From JAFMKE01 sp047621945 (lineage in GTDB: Bacteria; Bacteroidota; Bacteroidia; Chitinophagales; UBA8649): a stretch of DNA of 36,524 nt. Both the position numbers and the translations under genes were made by a program. The stretch is taken from positions 1-36,524 of the forward strand of contig JBLHMK010000010.1 of the NCBI GenBank assembly GCA_047621945.1. The letters run 5' to 3'. Below are positions 33,586 to 36,524 of this stretch, in pieces; within the stretch, counting starts at the first letter, position 1, and the number at the start of each line of letters is the position of its first letter. The notes below the pieces were generated by a model. That model was not told where the DNA came from, searched no databases, and saw nothing but the letters and a program-made list of their open reading frames with translations.

Positions 33586-35673
33586 TTAATAAGCACCAAA
33601 CCATTTTCTAGCAAACCATTCGATACTTAACAAGCTCATTATGACAAAGAATATACCAAACAAATTGATGATAGGTCTTGTCTTGAAACTTTCATATAAA
33701 ATTGGCTTAATGTTTTCTTGATTGATTAAGTTTTCACTTAAGCTCTCTAAACCATCTATAGATATAAATTTACCCTTCGTATTAGCCGCAATTTTTCTCA
33801 ATAATTGATGATTAGCTTTTGTCTGCAAGGATTCCAGTTGCATAGCGGTAATACTGAATGCTCCGGAAGCACTTAAGGATTTACTATTGAAACTAGTTTT
33901 TGCTTTATAACTATAGTTGCCAATAGGTAAGGAGCTAGACTCGTATTGATAAGCCTTTGCGGTTTTATTAAATGTAAAAGGAAACTCCTGGCCATCTTCA
34001 TGAATGACAATTAAGTTTGCTTCTGGCTCATTAACCAGTTCATAATTTTCGTTGTAAAGCTCAGCTTCAAATTGAATAGTTTCTCCTTCATAGAAAGCAT
34101 TCTTATTCGTGTTCACTCTAAACTTGCGTTTGTCACCTTTCAGGGCTAAGTAGTTGAGTGTTTTTTCTATGATTTCATTGAATGCTTCATTGCTGCCACT
34201 TTCTAAATAATCGTGTAGCTTCCATCTCCATAAACCATCACCAATAAATACTGCTGACCTTGTTCCAAAATTATCTTGGAAGGCCAACAAAGGGAAATCT
34301 GTTTGCACAGTTCCTATTTTTTGTTTAAATGCAATAGTCGTATTTGCGCCAGGTGAATAATTGCCAAATGGGGTAACTACTGGCGGTAGTTTCTTCATTT
34401 GGTTGATCGTAGATTCTGATAGACTAAAATTACTAAAGCTATTATTGAAATAGGGGCTAGCATCGTTGGTGTTTTTGTCATCACCTTCAATTCTGATGAT
34501 ACTTTGTTCTTGGTTGAAAAATTGGTATGCCGATGCCTTTCCAGTAATGAACCAAGTTGGTGTTTTTGAAGCCTTTAAAGCGCTGAAAACAGTTTTCGCC
34601 CCTTGGTTAGTAGATGGCAATTGGTGAACAATTACTAGGCTGTAAGGGTCTAAATCCCCTTGAAATTTATTCGCGTATTGAATGTCTAATTCAAAGTTTT
34701 TATTAAGCGCTATAACACTTTTTATAGCGGCAATATCTGGATGTGGCCCATTAGCAACTAGCAGTATTTGCTGTCTGTTATCGATGACCTCAATGTAGAA
34801 GTTTAAGCTGTTATTTGTTGTACTAATTTCGCCCTCATGGCTTTGCAGACTTAAGGTGTACTTGTGTATGCCTATGGCATCTGCTTTTACTTTAAAACTG
34901 GTGCTTTGCTCATCAAAGTCCTTTTGAATAGCAATTGTTTTATTCCCAATTTTATTCCCTTTAGAGAATAGAGAAAGTTGATAGTTATTGCCTTGTAGAT
35001 GATTGGCTTGAAGGTCAATGTCAACTTGTATTTCATCATCCAAATAGGCTAGCTTATTATGACGGGCAGCTACAATTTTTACATCTGTTTGCTGATTGGT
35101 GTCTCCTAAAGCTATGGTGTAAAGTGGGAAGCTAAAATCACTATAGATAGGGTTCGTTCCTTGGTTGTAAATACCGTCTGAAGCAAACAATACTGCACCT
35201 ACATTTTGATTGAAGTATAAGCCATTAACTTGTTCTAAAGCATAACTCAGGTTACTGCTTTTACCTTTAAAATCAAGCGTGTCATTTTCTTTAATCTTCT
35301 CATCAAAAGAGAAGTAGTCGATTTGATACTTTTCACCTAGTCGAGTCAACATGGCATTGGTACTTGCAATATATGCGGCAGAGTCCTCGCTAGAGAGTCC
35401 TAGTAATATCGATTCACTATTGTCATGCATATAAACAATGACTGGGTCAATTTTGTCGATGTGCTTACTTTTGATGAAAGGAGATAAAAGCAAAAAAGCG
35501 ATTAAAGATCCTGATAGGAATCTTAAGAGTGCTAATCCTCTTTTAATCCAATTGGAGCTCTTCTGGTCAACTGAAAAATGATTGCTCTTGAAATATAAGG
35601 TGCCAGCATATAGCACACCAAGTGCAAGACAAAAAAGAATAAACCATGAAGGATAGGAAAGAATAAGCTTCAT
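33586..35673 (-). CDS. VWA-like membrane protein of unknown function
   Basis: 695 residues. Two N-terminal membrane helices (about 8-27 and 47-66) and one at the C-terminus (about 670-688) enclose a large extracytoplasmic part. Residues 77-190 resemble a von Willebrand A fold (VIVYMHDNSESILLGLSSED, then GAVLFASDGIYNQGTNP), though the MIDAS-like DxSxS reads DNSES. Ig-like and glutamine-amidotransferase-like segments follow (ILLVANGPHPDIAAI, later AVFIGDGLWRWKLHDYLE). Comparable proteins of Bacteroidetes and Planctomycetes are of unknown role. The ATG overlaps the fabG stop in TAATG, so translation is coupled. Confidence 0.75.
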   Translation of the reverse strand: MKLILSYPSWFILFCLALGVLYAGTLYFKSNHFSVDQKSSNWIKRGLALLRFLSGSLIAFLLLSPFIKSKHIDKIDPVIVYMHDNSESILLGLSSEDSAAYIASTNAMLTRLGEKYQIDYFSFDEKIKENDTLDFKGKSSNLSYALEQVNGLYFNQNVGAVLFASDGIYNQGTNPIYSDFSFPLYTIALGDTNQQTDVKIVAARHNKLAYLDDEIQVDIDLQANHLQGNNYQLSLFSKGNKIGNKTIAIQKDFDEQSTSFKVKADAIGIHKYTLSLQSHEGEISTTNNSLNFYIEVIDNRQQILLVANGPHPDIAAIKSVIALNKNFELDIQYANKFQGDLDPYSLVIVHQLPSTNQGAKTVFSALKASKTPTWFITGKASAYQFFNQEQSIIRIEGDDKNTNDASPYFNNSFSNFSLSESTINQMKKLPPVVTPFGNYSPGANTTIAFKQKIGTVQTDFPLLAFQDNFGTRSAVFIGDGLWRWKLHDYLESGSNEAFNEIIEKTLNYLALKGDKRKFRVNTNKNAFYEGETIQFEAELYNENYELVNEPEANLIVIHEDGQEFPFTFNKTAKAYQYESSSLPIGNYSYKAKTSFNSKSLSASGAFSITAMQLESLQTKANHQLLRKIAANTKGKFISIDGLESLSENLINQENIKPILYESFKTRPIINLFGIFFVIMSLLSIEWFARKWFGAY

Positions 35674-36419
35674 TATCTATTTAATCCTCCACAGACACTC
35701 AATACCTGACCGTTTACATAGCTTGACAAATCTGAGGCTAAAAATAGTGCTGTTTTCGCTACCTCTTCTGCTGTCCCCATTCGTTTCAGTGGGATTCCGG
35801 TTAAATAAGATTTTTTGACATCTTCAGGTAGTTCATCCGTCATATCTGTTTCAATAAATCCAGGGGCAATAGCATTGCTTCGAATATCTCTTGAACCTAG
35901 CTCATCCGCAATAGATTTCGTAAATCCAATTATACCAGCTTTAGAAGCCGCATAATTTGATTGACCACCTTGTCCCTTCATTCCAACGATAGAAGTAAGA
36001 TTGATGATACTCCCTTTGCGTTGCTTAAGCATTACATAGGAAACAGGTTTTGTTAAATTGAATATAGATTTTAAGTTATTGTCCATAACCTCATTCCAGT
36101 CACTTTCAGCTAAACGAAGTAAGAGGTTGTCTCTTGTAATACCTGCATTATTAACCAACACATCAATACGCTCGAAGTCGTCTTTAACTTGCTTACATAA
36201 TTCTTGAGCCTCATCATAAGAGGCCGCGTTTGATTGGTATCCTTTGGCTTTAACACCAAGAGCACTTAATTCGCTTTCTAGAGCCTTTGCTTTCTCAGCT
36301 GAGGATCGATAGGTAAAAGCAATATTACATCCGTTCTGTGCGAACAATATGGCAATAGCATTTCCAATCCCTCTAGATGCACCAGTAATAAGTGCAGTTT
36401 TATTTTCTAACAAATTCAT
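35673..36419 (-). CDS. fabG: 3-oxoacyl-[acyl-carrier-protein] reductase
   Basis: NADPH-dependent reductase of fatty-acid synthesis, short-chain dehydrogenase family. The cofactor motif TGASRGIG is at 12-19, NNAG at 90-93 and the catalytic Ser143, Tyr156 and Lys160 (SNYAASKAG) are all present. 248 aa is the standard FabG length, reached from the ATG at 36419; the in-frame ATG at 36428 would add only three residues. The gene heads a five-gene run with no other fatty-acid synthesis gene, so its link to the neighbours is unclear. Confidence 0.93.
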   Translation of the reverse strand: MNLLENKTALITGASRGIGNAIAILFAQNGCNIAFTYRSSAEKAKALESELSALGVKAKGYQSNAASYDEAQELCKQVKDDFERIDVLVNNAGITRDNLLLRLAESDWNEVMDNNLKSIFNLTKPVSYVMLKQRKGSIINLTSIVGMKGQGGQSNYAASKAGIIGFTKSIADELGSRDIRSNAIAPGFIETDMTDELPEDVKKSYLTGIPLKRMGTAEEVAKTALFLASDLSSYVNGQVLSVCGGLNR

Positions 36420-36505
36420 AATCGGCATTTATTCACTGTGAAATTACTAAGAAAATATGTAAATTAAGATTCGTTTATTAAGAGTTTCTTAGCATGGAAG
36501 TGGTG

Positions 36506-36524
36506 GCACGACTCCAAGTCGTGC
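36506..36524. repeat. Palindrome cut by the right window edge
   Basis: GCACGACT (36506-36513) pairs with AGTCGTGC (36517-36524) around CCA. The preceding GTG suggests the stem continues beyond the window. It lies upstream of fabG and is not followed by a visible T-run. The core GACTC-AAGTC is shared with the palindrome at 27566-27598. Confidence 0.6.

Overview
The window looks like chromosome of a free-living, AT-rich Bacteroidetes, most likely Flavobacteriales. I base this on secreted proteins with type IX secretion (T9SS) C-terminal sorting domains, a TonB-dependent receptor with a carboxypeptidase-like N-terminal domain, promoter elements of the Bacteroidetes TAnnTTTG type, a tRNA-Leu without an encoded CCA, and the gene content. 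The CDSW-IDG repeats in two secreted proteins recall Crocinitomicaceae (Fluviicola-like) proteins, but the family assignment is inference.

Layout. 1-4158 (minus): a giant secreted metzincin metalloprotease, cut by the left window edge. 4310-7222 (plus): a GH3-family acyl-adenylating enzyme and the site-2 protease RseP. 7297-7420: tRNA-Leu(CAA) and its terminator. 7420-11354 is accessory in character: a REP-associated tyrosine transposase (RAYT) between REP-like palindromes (one 80-bp unit duplicated exactly in tandem), a frameshifted IS orfA remnant, and a secreted protein with two DUF3494 (ice-binding-like) domains. 11723-14456 holds an exosortase-family membrane protease, a lipoprotein cytochrome c, a TrmN6-like tRNA methyltransferase and a membrane protein of unknown function.

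14620-20286 is a beta-oxidation operon (fused 3-hydroxyacyl-CoA dehydrogenase/enoyl-CoA hydratase, thiolase, acyl-CoA dehydrogenase). It has a palindromic operator candidate at its promoter, a strong terminator, and strange 7-bp-phased inverted repeats in both intergenic spacers. 20999-23425 is a FecA-like TonB receptor. 24162-27424 is the glyoxylate shunt (malate synthase, isocitrate lyase), with AGCGAA/TTCGCT half-sites at its promoter. Together the fad and ace operons let the cell grow on fatty acids: acetyl-CoA from beta-oxidation is fed into the glyoxylate bypass.

27605-31269 has a cupin gene interrupted by one in-frame stop, an ankyrin-repeat protein, a SnoaL-like protein and a T9SS-secreted DNRLRE-domain protein whose four 51-residue repeats match those of the protease at the left edge. 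31454-36419 (minus) is a tight five-gene run: fabG, a VWA-like membrane protein, a SIMPL-like periplasmic protein, prmC and phnA.

The most interesting observations are the 7-bp-phased repeat pairs of the fad operon, the RAYT/REP unit next to the tRNA, the exosortase beside T9SS cargo, and the cupin gene with a single stop codon.
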